Assembly: GCF_024362385.1 (NCBI RefSeq)
Contig: NZ_CP101466.1
Span: 1,488,001 to 1,552,000, forward strand
Length of the DNA stretch: 64,000 bases
Direction: 5' to 3'
From: Arthrobacter sp. DNA4
GTDB lineage: Bacteria; Actinomycetota; Actinomycetes; Actinomycetales; Micrococcaceae
Positions 8,850 to 17,178 of the stretch are shown piece by piece (positions within the stretch are counted from its first letter, which is position 1; each line of letters opens with the position of its first letter). The notes beneath the pieces are model-generated. The model was given only the letters and a program-made list of their open reading frames with translations. It was not told the DNA's origin and made no database searches. Position numbers and translations under genes: made by a program.

Positions 8850-10557
8850 TCAAATTTCCAACAACAGCAACTGCCAGTCCGACTGGGAGTCAGCGGGCAG
8901 GTCGTAGAACCTTGCATGGAACTCATCCCACAGGGGATCAGCAGGGCAAAGCTCGTTCCAATCCAGCACGTTGTCACCTGGCGGGTCCTCGACAGGCGGA
9001 TCTGGCCACACCGGCATCCCCGCGAGGAACTCTTGCCACAACGGATCTTCGGATAGGTCCGGCCCGCGCCATGGTGGCGCCGTGACCAGCTGAGCGGTAC
9101 CGGTAAGCCGAGCAGTGTCCTTAAGCCGAGCAGCGTCATCAAGTCCAGCCCTGGATCCGCGCGGAGTTGGCGCCTCAGTTTGTCCCACGACAGCATCCAC
9201 CGGCAGAAATCCTGGTGGCCAGTGCGTTGGGTCGGCATCCTGGTGGTCGGGTTTGTAGTGCCTGCCTGTTGGTGAGGTCCAGCCGGGCGGATTGTTTTCG
9301 GTTGCTGTGCTGGGTGTCCATTGGCTGTGGTGCTTGAGCCGGTGGTGCTTGGGGCAGAGCTGTGCCAGGTTGCTGGCGTTGGTGGTGCCGTCGTGTTCCC
9401 AGGCGGTGAGGTGGTCGGTTTCGTTGTCGGGGGTGCGGTTGGTGCAGCCGGGGAAGGTGCATTTGGTGTCGCGCATCCTGATCCAGCGTTTGATGGTTTC
9501 GGTGAGCCGGTAGTTTTTGCGGCCGATTTCCAGTGGTGCCCCGTCGCGGGGGTCGACGAGGACCCGGTAGAAGGAGTCCGCCCCGTCGGCGACGAGTTTC
9601 CGTGCCATGGACGTCGGGATCGGCCCGAAACCATCCAGTACGGCGGGTTCATCGGTCTGGCCGAGGAGGGAGAGCACGGGCACGGTGACCAGGACATCGG
9701 CCCGCGGGGTGGGGACCTGTCCGACCTCCATGGGTTTCCCGGTCTGTGTGGTCTGGCCGTCGCCGAGGAGCAGGGAGGCGGCGATGTCGGGGCGGAGTTG
9801 GGTGAGGGTGCGCTCTTCGGTGGGGCCTTGGAGGCCGCGTGCGGTGGCGGTGGTGCGGTTCCAGATCGCGCACGCGGTGTCCCCGGGGAGGTAGAGCGAG
9901 ACCCAGGCCATGCCATCCCGGTCGGGGGTGTATTCCATCCGCCGATCAGCCACACCCTTTGCATGGCGCTTCTCGATCGAGTCAGGGTGGTGGCGTTCCC
10001 GCCAGCTACGGACCTTGGCCCGGAACCGGGACGGGACGAGCTCACCGGGGGCCGCGCCGCGGGCGGGGTTGGGTGCATCGGGGTCGAAGAAGTGCGCCAC
10101 CAGAGAGGCCGCGCCCTCGGAGGTGAGGCCTTCGGTTTCGTCGGCGATGATCTTCGCGTGCTGCCAGGACAACACGCCGGCGGCCAGTGCGTCCATGACG
10201 GGTGGCAGGGAACAGATCCGCCGCGACTGCTCCACCAAAGCGCCCGCGGCCGCGGAACTGATGGTCAGGACTCCCGCGATCTCCTCCACCACGGACATGT
10301 CCGCGTAAGCGCGGTCCTGGATTGAGGCGTCCGGCGGCGTCATCGCCTCCTGGAACTCCACTGCCTCAGCGGCGTCCCATGCCTTTCACCGCTGCAAGTT
10401 GTGCTTCCAGGCGGGACGCGGCTTCCAGGCGTTCCAGCCGGATCTCATACCGCCGCTGCAACACATCACCGGCACCGACATGAGCGCCGGAAGCCAGGAA
10501 AGCGTCCTCTTTCTCCAGGGCGCCCAGGGCAGCAACAGAGGCATGGATACCCTCCAA
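8850..10557 (-). pseudogene. DUF222 and HNH endonuclease protein, frameshifted near the N-terminus
   Basis: The first part runs from a TTG at 10557 (MEGIHASVAALGALEKEDAF) to ...QLAAVKGM. An extra base in the CCC run at 10376-10378 then throws it out of frame to a stop at 10366. In the shifted frame the protein continues as DAAEAVEFQEAMTPPDASIQ through a DUF222 region to an HNH nuclease domain (CTFPGCTNRTPDNETDHLTA, then NLAQLCPKHHRLKHH) at about 10 kb minus 0.9 kb, ending at 8850. A GTG at 10361 could restart translation and give 503 residues with both domains. Such genes are repeated in Arthrobacter-type genomes; their role is not established. Either a true frameshift or a homopolymer error fits. 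Confidence 0.8.
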
Positions 10558-10680
10558 GCCACCGCAACACCACCGCTGATTCCCATAGCAACATCATCCG
10601 ACGAGGCACTGACATTCAAAGTGTTGGCCGTTTTAGTTGACACCGCCCGGGACTCCCGACCCGGCAGCCACTTAAACGAA

Positions 10681-10732
10681 TTCGGCCGCCATTGGGTGGT
10701 GACGCCGTTGTCACCACCCAATGGCGGCCGAA
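10681..10732 (-). terminator. Perfect 23-bp hairpin between the VOC and DUF222 genes
   Basis: Left arm 10681-10703 (TTCGGCCGCCATTGGGTGGT plus GAC) and right arm 10710-10732 are exact reverse complements around GCCGTT. On the minus strand it lies 63 bases past the VOC stop and is followed by TTCGTTT. It is likely the VOC transcript terminator. The stem is unusually long and perfect, so a dispersed palindromic element is an alternative. Confidence 0.6.
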
Positions 10733-10794
10733 GCTTGCCTGGGCGCAACCCAGGAACCTCCCGGACAGGGCCGGAAAGGAGGGAGGGAGGAGCG

Positions 10795-11433
10795 TCAGAT
10801 AGTGACGGCCCCGTTGGCGGTCTCAAAGGTGACCGAGAGGATGCCCGGCGTCCCGTGCGGGGCGACCCATTCGACCGCAACGTCCTCGAGCGGCTTCTCC
10901 ACCGGCTCACCCAGCCACTCGGTGACGCGCGAGGCGGAACCGGCGATGGTCAGGCAGCTCATCTTGAGGTTGCTCTCGTACGCATTGGACGGGTGGAGCG
11001 AGGGATCGCCCTCCCACTTGAGCATGTACGGGACCTGGGGATCGGCGATGAGGCCCAGGATGCCAATCTGCTTCCAGACCAGCTCGCGGCCGTCCGGGAA
11101 TTTGCGGTTGCCGTTCACGGCGGCGCGGCCCAGGCGTTCCTCGAAGGGGGCGAGGTCGTCCACTTCGACGCACCAGCCCATCCACCCGCCACCGGCAGCG
11201 GAACGGGCACGCACTGCCTGCCCGAAGGGTGCCTTGTCCGATGCCGGATGGTCCAGTACCTCGACAACTTCGAGGTACTTGTGCCCGGCGAGCGGAATGA
11301 TCATATTTCGGGTTCCGAAGCGGGGGTGTACGCCACCCTTCACTGCCTCAACGCCGAGGGCAGTTGCAATACGTTCGGTAGTGGCCGCGAGGCCATCGTG
11401 TTCACAGGCGTAAGAGACGTGATCCATGCGCAT
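10795..11433 (-). CDS. VOC-superfamily (glyoxalase-like) protein
   Basis: This 212-residue protein begins MRMDHVSYACEHDG and carries a glyoxalase-like domain: an N-terminal metal-type histidine in MDHVSY, the strand HKYLEVVEVLDHP (about residues 57-69) and a second half with GWCVEVDDLAPFEERLG. It may be an uncharacterised dioxygenase or lyase; VOC members vary too much to name a substrate. Upstream in-frame codons exist to 11523, but similarity starts at the ATG pair 11433/11427. No strong ribosome site is visible. The gene is divergent from metY. Confidence 0.75.
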   Translation of the reverse strand: MRMDHVSYACEHDGLAATTERIATALGVEAVKGGVHPRFGTRNMIIPLAGHKYLEVVEVLDHPASDKAPFGQAVRARSAAGGGWMGWCVEVDDLAPFEERLGRAAVNGNRKFPDGRELVWKQIGILGLIADPQVPYMLKWEGDPSLHPSNAYESNLKMSCLTIAGSASRVTEWLGEPVEKPLEDVAVEWVAPHGTPGILSVTFETANGAVTI

Positions 11434-11581
11434 GCGAACATCTTGGCACTTTGTGATCCGGCTCTCAGCTAAGGGTGCCCTTACTAGCATTTGTCGTGCG
11501 CGGCGCCCCGGTACCGGAGCCAACAGGGGCGCCGGAAGACCATGTTCGTCACAATGCTGTCCACAGCGGCTGTCCGGTTCC

Positions 11582-11587
11582 TAGACT
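11582..11587 (+). promoter_or_regulatory. -10 box (TAGACT) for the metY leader
   Basis: TAGACT fits the actinobacterial -10 pattern and ends five bases before the SAM-IV-type element, so transcription would start at or in the riboswitch's closing stem. A weak -35 (TGTCCA) lies at 11558-11563, spacing 18. Confidence 0.55.
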
Positions 11588-11591
11588 GGGC

Positions 11592-11676
11592 CCAGGTCAT
11601 GAGTGCCAGCGACAAGCCCCGGCTCGCTGGTAAGCAACCCTCCATCCGCGGTGGGGTGCCCCGGGTGAGGACCTGG
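11592..11676 (+). promoter_or_regulatory. SAM-IV-type riboswitch before metY
   Basis: The element opens with CCAGGTC (11592-11598) and closes with GACCTGG (11670-11676). Between them is the conserved series TCATGAGTGCCAGCGA, GCCCCGGC, AAGCAACCCTCCA, CCGCGGTGGGGTGCC and CCGGGTGA, which I recognise as the actinobacterial SAM-IV class. S-adenosylmethionine binding should turn down metY. A CTC-T-CCGGC/GCCGGGAG hairpin (11677-11697) follows and may be part of the switch. The rest of the 320-base stretch from 11434 to 11753 holds only the promoter and this leader. Confidence 0.88.
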
Positions 11677-11753
11677 CTCTCCGGCAACAGCCGGGAGCAA
11701 GCGCGGCCCGTACTGCCGGTGAGCATGCCGGGCCCATGTCAAAGGAGATTTGG

Positions 11754-13076
11754 ATGTCCAACGGATGGTCCTTCGAAACCCGCCAGATCCATGCAGGCCA
11801 GACGGCGGACAGCGCCACGGGTGCCCGCGCCCTGCCCATCTACCAGACCACGTCATTCGTGTTCCCCAGCGCTGAAAGCGCTGCCAACCGTTTTGCCCTG
11901 GCTGAACTTGCGCCCATTTACACCCGCATTGGCAACCCAACCCAGGACGCCGTCGAGCAACGGATTGCCAGCCTCGAAGGAGGCCTGGCCGCGCTGCTGC
12001 TGAGCTCCGGGCAGGCCGCGGAAACCTTCGCTGTCCTGAACATCGCCGAGGCAGGAGACCACATCGTGGCCAGCCCCAGCCTTTACGGCGGAACCTACAA
12101 CCTGTTCGCCCACACGCTGAAGAAGTTCGGCATCTCGGTGACCTTCGTGGCCGATCCGGACAACCTGGACCAGTGGCGCGATGCCGTCCAGCCCAACACC
12201 AAGCTCTTCTTCGGTGAAGTGGTCTCCAACCCGCGCCAGGACGTCCTGGACATCGAGGGCATCTCCCAGGTGGCCCACCAGGCGGGCGTGCCCCTGATCG
12301 TGGACAACACCCTTTCAACCCCCTACCTGATCCGCCCGCTGGAGTGGGGAGCAGACATTGTGATCCACTCGGCCACCAAATACCTTGGCGGCCACGGCTC
12401 CGCCATCGCCGGTGTCATCGTCGATTCCGGCAAGTTCGATTTCGGCAAGGATCCGGAACGGTTCCCCGGCTTCAACACCCCGGACCCCACGTACAACGGC
12501 CTGGTCTACGCACGCGACCTCGGCGAAGGCGGCGCGCTCGGCGCCAACCTCTCCTACATCCTCAAAGCCCGGGTGCAGTTGCTGCGCGACCTGGGCTCGG
12601 CCGTCTCGCCCTTCAACGCGTTCCTGATTTCCCAGGGCCTGGAGACGTTAAGCCTGCGGGTGGAGCGCCACGTTGCGAACGCCACGGAAGTGGCGCGCTG
12701 GCTGGAGGCAAGGGACGACGTCGAATCCGTCGCCTACGCGGGGCTTCCCTCCAGCCCCTGGTACGAGCGTGGCCGCAAGTACGGACCCAAGGGGACGGGC
12801 GCCGTCGTGGCCTTCAACCTGGCCGGCGGGGCAGAGGCGGGCAAGCGCTTCGTCGACGCCCTGGAGCTGCATTCCCACGTGGCCAACATCGGCGACGTCC
12901 GCTCCCTGGTCATCCACCCGGCGTCGACCACGCACAGCCAGCTTTCGCCGGAGCAGCAGGTTGTAGCCGGCGTTCACCCGGGCCTGGTCCGGCTTTCCGT
13001 CGGCCTGGAGCACATCGACGACATCCTCGCCGACCTGGAGGCAGGCTTCCGGGCCGCCAAGGGCGCCAACCAGTAG
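11754..13076 (+). CDS. metY: O-acetylhomoserine sulfhydrylase (aminocarboxypropyltransferase)
   Basis: This 440-residue PLP enzyme of the Cys/Met-metabolism family joins O-acetylhomoserine and sulfide to give homocysteine in the methionine pathway. Features are QTTSFVFPSAESAANRF and PIYTRIGNPTQ near the N-terminus, SSGQAAETFAVLNI, VDNTLSTPYL, and the PLP lysine in HSATKYLGGHGSAIAG (about residue 206). ATG 11754 is used since AAAGGAG lies six bases upstream; an earlier ATG at 11736 would place that site inside the gene. It sits behind a SAM-IV-type leader and upstream of metX, which makes its substrate. Confidence 0.95.
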   Translation: MSNGWSFETRQIHAGQTADSATGARALPIYQTTSFVFPSAESAANRFALAELAPIYTRIGNPTQDAVEQRIASLEGGLAALLLSSGQAAETFAVLNIAEAGDHIVASPSLYGGTYNLFAHTLKKFGISVTFVADPDNLDQWRDAVQPNTKLFFGEVVSNPRQDVLDIEGISQVAHQAGVPLIVDNTLSTPYLIRPLEWGADIVIHSATKYLGGHGSAIAGVIVDSGKFDFGKDPERFPGFNTPDPTYNGLVYARDLGEGGALGANLSYILKARVQLLRDLGSAVSPFNAFLISQGLETLSLRVERHVANATEVARWLEARDDVESVAYAGLPSSPWYERGRKYGPKGTGAVVAFNLAGGAEAGKRFVDALELHSHVANIGDVRSLVIHPASTTHSQLSPEQQVVAGVHPGLVRLSVGLEHIDDILADLEAGFRAAKGANQ

Positions 13077-13159
13077 CCCCAAACACGAGGACGCAGCATG
13101 TGGCAAGCCGGGAAGTCACAACCAGTCATACTCTTGGCCTGGAGTGGGGGGTGTTTCGT

Positions 13160-13165
13160 ACACTC
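13160..13165 (+). promoter_or_regulatory. -10 box (TACACT) for the metX leader
   Basis: TACACT lies four bases before the second SAM-IV-type element. TTGGCC at 13134-13139 could be a -35 but the spacing (20) is long. It shows metX can be transcribed separately from metY. Confidence 0.5.
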
Positions 13166-13169
13166 GAAC

Positions 13170-13253
13170 CAGGTCATGAGTGCCAGTGACAGCCCCGGCT
13201 TGCTGGTAAGCAACCCTCCATCCGCGGTGGGGTGCCCCGGGTGAGGACCTGGC
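13170..13253 (+). promoter_or_regulatory. SAM-IV-type riboswitch before metX
   Basis: This is a second copy of the same RNA class, bounded by CCAGGTC (13170-13176) and GACCTGG (13247-13253), with TCATGAGTGCCAGTGA, GCCCCGGC, AAGCAACCCTCCA and CGCGGTGGGGTGCC. It is followed by a CCTGCCG/CGGCAGG hairpin (13254-13276), then the metX ribosome site. Its near-identical core to the metY element suggests duplication. Confidence 0.88.
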
Positions 13254-13299
13254 CTGCCGGTCAGACGACGGCAGGCAAGCGCGTAGAAGAGGTCTTGCC

Positions 13300-14415
13300 A
13301 TGACGGTTACCGTCGCCCGAACCACCATTCCCGAACATGGAATTGTCCGTTACGCCTCCATCGGGGGACTGGAACTCGAGGCCGGGGGATACCTCCCGGA
13401 TGTCACCCTGGCCTATGAAACCTGGGGGACGCTCAACGCGGACGCCAGCAACGCCATCCTGATCGAGCACGCGCTGACCGGCAGCACCCACGTGACCCGC
13501 GGCGACACCGACGAAGAAGGCTGGTGGGAACAGCTGGTAAGCCCCGGCGCTCCCGTGGACACGGACCGCTTCTTCGTGGTGTCCATCAACATTGTCGGTG
13601 GCTGCTACGGATCCACTGGCCCGTCATCGCCCGCGCCTGACGGAAAGCCCTGGGGCTCCAGGTTTCCCCTCGTCACGCTGCGTGACAGCACTGTTGCTGA
13701 AGCCAGGCTGGCGGACCAGCTGGGCATCAAGAGCTGGTTCGCCGTCCTTGGCGGGTCGATGGGCGGCGCCCGCGCCCTGGAATGGGCGGTGACGTACCCG
13801 GAGAGGGTGCAGCGCTGCGCCGTGATCTCCGTGGGAGCCGCCAGCACTGCCGAACAGATTGCTTTCGCGCAGGCCCAGACTCTGGCCATCCGGCAGGACC
13901 CCAACTTCAACGGCGGGGACTACTACGGCGGTCCGTGTCCGGAAGACGGGCTGGCACTTGCCCGGCGCATCGCCCACATCACCTACCGGTCGGCCGCGGA
14001 ACTGGAAGGCCGCTTTGGCCGGGCACCCCAGGCGCCCGAATCACCCCTGCAGGGGGAAATTCTCGCCTCCCGCGGCCGCTACCAGGTGGAAAGCTACCTG
14101 GACCACCAAGGGAACAAGCTGGTGAAGCGCTTCGACGCCAACAGCTATATCGCCCTGACCGAGGCGCTGATGAGCCACGATGTATGCCGGGGGCGGGGAA
14201 CCTTGGCCGAAGCCCTGGCCACCTCCACGGCACGGTTCTTCGTGGCCGCGGTGGACTCGGACAGGCTCTATTTTCCGTCGCAGTCCCACGAACTGGCCCA
14301 GGCCCTGCCCGGCGACGTGGACGTCCATGTCATCCAGGCGCCGATCGGGCACGACGGGTTCCTCACCGAGATCGGGCAGTTGGGCGGCCGGCTGCGGAGC
14401 AGCTTCCTGGTCTAG
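13300..14415 (+). CDS. metX: Homoserine O-acetyltransferase
   Basis: This 371-residue alpha/beta hydrolase-fold acyltransferase transfers acetyl from acetyl-CoA to L-homoserine, supplying MetY. The nucleophile is Ser153 in LGGSMGGARALEW. The Asp is in VAAVDSDRLYFP and the His in PIGHDGFLTE near the C-terminus. The family marks LAYETWGTLNADASN and NIVGGCYGSTGP are present. The start at ATG 13300 follows AGAGGTC. It is co-oriented with metY, 223 bases downstream, under its own riboswitch. Confidence 0.95.
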   Translation: MTVTVARTTIPEHGIVRYASIGGLELEAGGYLPDVTLAYETWGTLNADASNAILIEHALTGSTHVTRGDTDEEGWWEQLVSPGAPVDTDRFFVVSINIVGGCYGSTGPSSPAPDGKPWGSRFPLVTLRDSTVAEARLADQLGIKSWFAVLGGSMGGARALEWAVTYPERVQRCAVISVGAASTAEQIAFAQAQTLAIRQDPNFNGGDYYGGPCPEDGLALARRIAHITYRSAAELEGRFGRAPQAPESPLQGEILASRGRYQVESYLDHQGNKLVKRFDANSYIALTEALMSHDVCRGRGTLAEALATSTARFFVAAVDSDRLYFPSQSHELAQALPGDVDVHVIQAPIGHDGFLTEIGQLGGRLRSSFLV

Positions 14416-14525
14416 GCGCCGCCTGGCGGACAACCGGCATTGTGCATTCCTGCAGATGCCTTCTGCACTAATCGGCGTTGAGGTTGCACCGCAGGCAGAC
14501 CATACTCATCGAATCCGGCTTTCGT

Positions 14526-14540
14526 GGTGTGCATCACACC
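14526..14540 (+). promoter_or_regulatory. Inverted repeat before the transporter-dehydrogenase operon
   Basis: GGTGTG (14526-14531) and CACACC (14535-14540) flank CAT, 55 bases before the ATG at 14595. The short spacing resembles GntR-type rather than Crp-type operators. The regulator is unknown. Confidence 0.4.
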
Positions 14541-14594
14541 CGTCTGCCATTGACTGGTCCCCGTGGTGTCGACGACGACGCCGAAGGAGTTCGC

Positions 14595-15977
14595 ATGAGT
14601 ACGGAAAGCTCCGCCGCAAGGCGCACAGAGGAAACCGACGTCAAGGCCTCAGGCCTTAAGAAGGTGGTGACGGCTTCCATGGCCGGCACCGTCGTTGAAT
14701 GGTATGAATTCTTCCTCTACGCATCGGCCGCCACCCTGGTGTTCGGGAAGGCCTTCTTCCCCAACGCCGGGACGGAACTGGACGGCATCATCGCCGCCTT
14801 CCTCACCTACGCCGTCGGTTTTGTCGCGCGCCCCATCGGCGGCATCGTCTTTGGCCACTTCGGCGATAAGTTCGGCCGCAAGCAGCTGCTGCAGCTGAGC
14901 ATCATCCTGGTGGGCGTCTCCACCTTCCTGATGGGCTGCCTGCCCACCTTCGGACAGATCGGCTACTGGGCCCCCACGCTGCTGGTCTTCCTGCGGTTCG
15001 CCCAGGGCTTTGCCGTGGGCGGGGAGTGGGGCGGCGCCGTCCTCCTCGTCGCAGAGCACAGCCCCAGCAAGTCACGCGGTTTCTGGGCCAGTTGGCCGCA
15101 ATCGGCAGTGCCCCTCGGCAACCTGCTGGCCACGGCCGTGCTGTTCGTCCTCTCCTCCACGCTGACGCAGGACGCGTTCCTGGGCTGGGGCTGGCGCGTG
15201 GCGTTCTGGCTCTCCGCCGTGATCGTCCTGATCGGCTACTACATCCGCACCAAGGTCAACGACGCCCCCATCTTCCTGGAGGCCCGCAAAGAGGTGGAGG
15301 CGGGCCACAAGGGTTACGGCGTGGCCGAGGTGTTCCGGCGCTACCCGCGCGGGGTCTTCACCGCCATGGGCCTGCGCTTCGCGGAAAACATCCTGTACTA
15401 CCTGGTGGTCACGTTCTCCATCACCTACCTGAAGACCGTGGTGCAGGCTGACACCACGCGGATCCTGCTGCTGCTGCTCCTTGCGCACGCCGTCCACTTC
15501 GCGGTGGTTCCCATGGTGGGCAAGCTGTCGGACCGCTTCGGCCGCAAGCCCGTCTACATGGTAAGCGCCATCATGGGTGCCACCTGGGGTTTCTTTGCCT
15601 TCCCCATGATGGACACCAAGAACGATGTCATCATCCTGGCGGCCATCATGATCGGCCTGGTGTTCCACGCCTTCATGTATGCCGGGCAGCCCGCCATCAT
15701 GGCGGAAATGTTCCCCACCCGGATGCGGTACTCCGGTGTCTCCCTGGGGTACCAGGTGACGTCCATCGTGGCGGGCTCGCTGGCGCCGATCATCGCAGCC
15801 TCCCTGCTGGGAACGTACAAGTCCTCCGTCCCGGTGGCGGTGTACCTGCTCATCGCATGTGCCATCACCGCCGTCGCGGTCTTCTTCCTGAAGGAAACCC
15901 GGGGCATCTCGCTGCACGACGTTGACGCGGCCGACGCCAAGGGCACGGCAGACCTGCTCGCTGCCAGCAAGAAGTAG
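14595..15977 (+). CDS. MHS-family (MFS) metabolite:proton symporter
   Basis: This 460-residue transporter has 12 predicted membrane helices. The MHS subgroup marks are present: GTVVEWYEFFLYA at the first helix (about residues 33-45), GHFGDKFGRKQLL in loop 2-3 (about 88-100), FAQGFAVGGEWGGAVL, and KLSDRFGRKPVY in the middle loop. Members take up dicarboxylates, shikimate, proline/betaine or aromatic acids with protons, so the substrate cannot be fixed. ATG 14595 follows GAAGGAG. A zinc dehydrogenase starts three bases after its stop, so the imported compound may be, or give rise to, an alcohol or aldehyde. Confidence 0.9.
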   Translation: MSTESSAARRTEETDVKASGLKKVVTASMAGTVVEWYEFFLYASAATLVFGKAFFPNAGTELDGIIAAFLTYAVGFVARPIGGIVFGHFGDKFGRKQLLQLSIILVGVSTFLMGCLPTFGQIGYWAPTLLVFLRFAQGFAVGGEWGGAVLLVAEHSPSKSRGFWASWPQSAVPLGNLLATAVLFVLSSTLTQDAFLGWGWRVAFWLSAVIVLIGYYIRTKVNDAPIFLEARKEVEAGHKGYGVAEVFRRYPRGVFTAMGLRFAENILYYLVVTFSITYLKTVVQADTTRILLLLLLAHAVHFAVVPMVGKLSDRFGRKPVYMVSAIMGATWGFFAFPMMDTKNDVIILAAIMIGLVFHAFMYAGQPAIMAEMFPTRMRYSGVSLGYQVTSIVAGSLAPIIAASLLGTYKSSVPVAVYLLIACAITAVAVFFLKETRGISLHDVDAADAKGTADLLAASKK

Positions 15978-15980
15978 GCC

Positions 15981-17117
15981 ATGAAAGCCGCCGTCCTCTA
16001 TTCCACCGTTCCCGCCCCGGCCGGCGCCGAGGGCAAACAGAGCTACGCCGAGTCCCGGCCCCTGCTGGTGCAGGAGCTGGATCAGCCGGAGCCGCGCGCC
16101 GGTGAGCTCGGAGTTTCCATCACCTACTCGAGCCTGTGCCATTCGGACCTTTCCGTGGTGGACGGGTCGCGCGTCCGGCCCCTTCCCATGGCCCTGGGAC
16201 ACGAGGCCGTGGGGCGGGTGGTGTCCGTTGGCGACGGCGTCTCCGACGTGTCCGTGGGCGACCATGTGGTTCTGGTCTTCGTGCCCAGCTGCGGCCAGTG
16301 CCGGGCCTGCCTTTCCGGCAGGCCCGCGCTCTGCCACCGGGCAGCTGAGGTGAATGGATCCGGAGACCTGCTCCATGGTCCGGCGCTCTTGCGGACGCCC
16401 GCGGGGGAGCGGATCAACCACCACCTGGGCGTTTCCGCCTTCGCTGATTACGCTGTGGTAGCGCGGGAATCAGTGGTGGTGATTGACGACGACGTCCCGG
16501 ACACCGTCGCGGCGATGTTCGGTTGCGCCGTGCTCACCGGCATGGGATCGGTGTTCAACACCGCCGGAGTCGGCCCCGGCCAGTCCGTAGCAGTCTTCGG
16601 CCTGGGAGCGGTGGGCCTTTCCGCCGTGATGGCAGCCCGCCTCGCCGGGGCCGCCAGTGTGATCGCCATCGATCCCAACCGGGGGAAGCACCAGCTGGCC
16701 CGCGACGCCGGGGCCACCGCGGTGGGGACGCCGGAGGACGCAGGGCGGTTGATTGAGGAAGCAGCCGGCGACGGCGTTGACGTCGCCATCGAGGCGGTGG
16801 GCTCGGCCGGTGTGATCGCGTCCTGCCTGGAGCGGGTCACCAGGGGTGGCGCCGTGGTCTCCGTGGGCCTGCCCCACCCGTCCGCGGAGTTGACGGTACC
16901 GGCCCTGCAGTTCGCCGGGGCCGGCAAGCGGCTGCTGGGCTCCTACATGGGTGACGCCGTTCCAGCGCGGGACATCCCCAGGTACCTCGGGTACTGGCGG
17001 GAGGGCAAACTGCCGGTTGAGCTGCTGCACACCGACACCCGGCCACTCAGCGAGATCAATGAGGGCCTTGATGCGCTCGCAGCGGGGGAGGTAGTGCGGC
17101 GGCTCTTCCAGGCCTGA
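15981..17117 (+). CDS. Zinc-dependent alcohol dehydrogenase
   Basis: This 378-residue MDR dehydrogenase resembles class III and aryl-alcohol dehydrogenases. The catalytic zinc ligands lie in SSLCHSDLS (about residue 53) and LGHEAVGRV (about 74). A structural zinc site CGQCRACLSGRPALC follows (about 104-118), and the NAD(P)-binding turn is FGLGAVGLSA (about 206-215). Its three-base distance from the MHS transporter implies one transcript and a shared substrate path. The exact alcohol is unknown. A hairpin at 17136-17159 ends the unit. Confidence 0.88.
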   Translation: MKAAVLYSTVPAPAGAEGKQSYAESRPLLVQELDQPEPRAGELGVSITYSSLCHSDLSVVDGSRVRPLPMALGHEAVGRVVSVGDGVSDVSVGDHVVLVFVPSCGQCRACLSGRPALCHRAAEVNGSGDLLHGPALLRTPAGERINHHLGVSAFADYAVVARESVVVIDDDVPDTVAAMFGCAVLTGMGSVFNTAGVGPGQSVAVFGLGAVGLSAVMAARLAGAASVIAIDPNRGKHQLARDAGATAVGTPEDAGRLIEEAAGDGVDVAIEAVGSAGVIASCLERVTRGGAVVSVGLPHPSAELTVPALQFAGAGKRLLGSYMGDAVPARDIPRYLGYWREGKLPVELLHTDTRPLSEINEGLDALAAGEVVRRLFQA

Positions 17118-17135
17118 ACTGTCGCGCCTGAATTT

Positions 17136-17159
17136 TCGGGCCTGAACCGTCAGGCCCGA
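17136..17159 (+). terminator. Terminator between dehydrogenase and LysR genes
   Basis: Stem TCGGGCCTGA (17136-17145) pairs with TCAGGCCCGA (17150-17159) around ACCG, followed by TTCTC. It separates convergent genes and may work in both directions. Confidence 0.6.
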
Positions 17160-17178
17160 TTCTCCCCGTCCCGACTCC

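Noticed and set aside
11454..12003. Plus-strand frame across the metY riboswitch
   Set aside because: It crosses the riboswitch and metY start in a different frame and has no recognisable product.
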